Part shown: positions 5,635 through 5,645 of the stretch, one piece after another
How the letters are laid out: every line of letters begins with the position of its first letter
How positions within the stretch are numbered: the stretch's first letter is position 1
DNA from: a bacterium
GTDB taxonomy: Bacteria; Armatimonadota; Fimbriimonadia; Fimbriimonadales; GBS-DC
NCBI GenBank assembly: GCA_029335935.2
Contig: JARJMV020000047.1
Location: forward strand, 1-5,645
Direction of reading: 5' to 3'
Length of the DNA stretch: 5,645 bases
Position numbers and translations under genes: made by a program
The notes under the pieces: model-generated
Databases searched by the model: none
Seen by the model: only the letters and a program-made list of their open reading frames with translations
What the model was told of the DNA's origin: nothing

Positions 5635-5645
5635 GCTTGGACATT

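Larger units (their letters stand above)
5414..5645. repeat. Array of six copies of a 22-nt palindrome upstream of the haem-protein/persulfide dioxygenase operon
   Basis: Each copy has arms GCTTGGACA and TGTCCAAGC around a 4-nt centre (TTCC or TTCT). Copies lie at 5414-5435, 5450-5471, 5486-5507, 5522-5543 and 5579-5600, with a sixth starting at 5635 and cut by the window edge. All arms are perfect; only one base of the centre varies (TTCC in copies 1 and 4, TTCT in 2, 3 and 5). The array occupies all of the DNA upstream of the minus-strand operon in this window and contains no gene. It could be a dispersed REP-like element, an operator array or a structured leader. Which of these is not decided by the sequence. 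Confidence 0.9.

Noticed and set aside
5414..5645. CRISPR array
   Set aside because: The repeats are regularly spaced, but the intervening sequences are only 14 nt and nearly identical to each other, or 34-35 nt and again alike. Spacers in a CRISPR are unique, and no cas gene is present.

Overview
The window is a G+C-rich bacterial segment with five complete protein genes in two convergent groups. Nothing in it fixes the phylum. The set of genes (a VKOR-DsbA fusion, a histidyl-tRNA synthetase rich in CxxC pairs, a Tll0287-type haem protein) and the dispersed palindromic repeats would suit a free-living, possibly thermophilic environmental bacterium such as those known from hot-spring metagenomes. 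That placement is a guess.

Plus strand (1-3262): a short upstream region with a good ribosome binding site leads into a membrane disulfide-forming enzyme, a VKOR domain fused to a DsbA-like thioredoxin domain. Its stop codon abuts the start of hisS (histidyl-tRNA synthetase). The 3' end of hisS overlaps by 22 nt the start of a class I SAM-dependent methyltransferase of unknown substrate. The three genes are packed like one operon, although their functions (envelope oxidative folding, tRNA charging, methylation) have no obvious link.

Convergence zone (3263-3403): 141 nt with no gene. It holds a perfect 13-bp hairpin (3345-3373) that probably terminates one or both converging transcripts, and a weaker inverted repeat (3300-3319).

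Minus strand (5400 down to 3404): a secreted c-type haem protein of the DUF3365/Tll0287 family is followed, with a one-base TGATG stop/start overlap, by a cytosolic persulfide dioxygenase-rhodanese fusion with the same domain order as CstB (MBL-fold dioxygenase, a rhodanese domain without its cysteine, then an active rhodanese). This looks like a two-gene sulfide/persulfide handling unit. CstB-type enzymes turn persulfides into sulfite and thiosulfate. The haem protein keeps the cysteine expected to give the unusual His/Cys haem ligation, a type also seen in several sulfur-oxidising cytochromes.

Upstream of that unit (5408-5645, running off the window edge): an array of at least six copies of a 22-nt palindrome. 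Four copies lie in a regular 36-nt tandem and the others are separated by longer linkers with hairpins of their own. The array ends right at the ribosome binding site of the haem-protein gene, so it must lie in or form its leader/promoter region. This array and the cytochrome-persulfide dioxygenase pair are the two most interesting things here.
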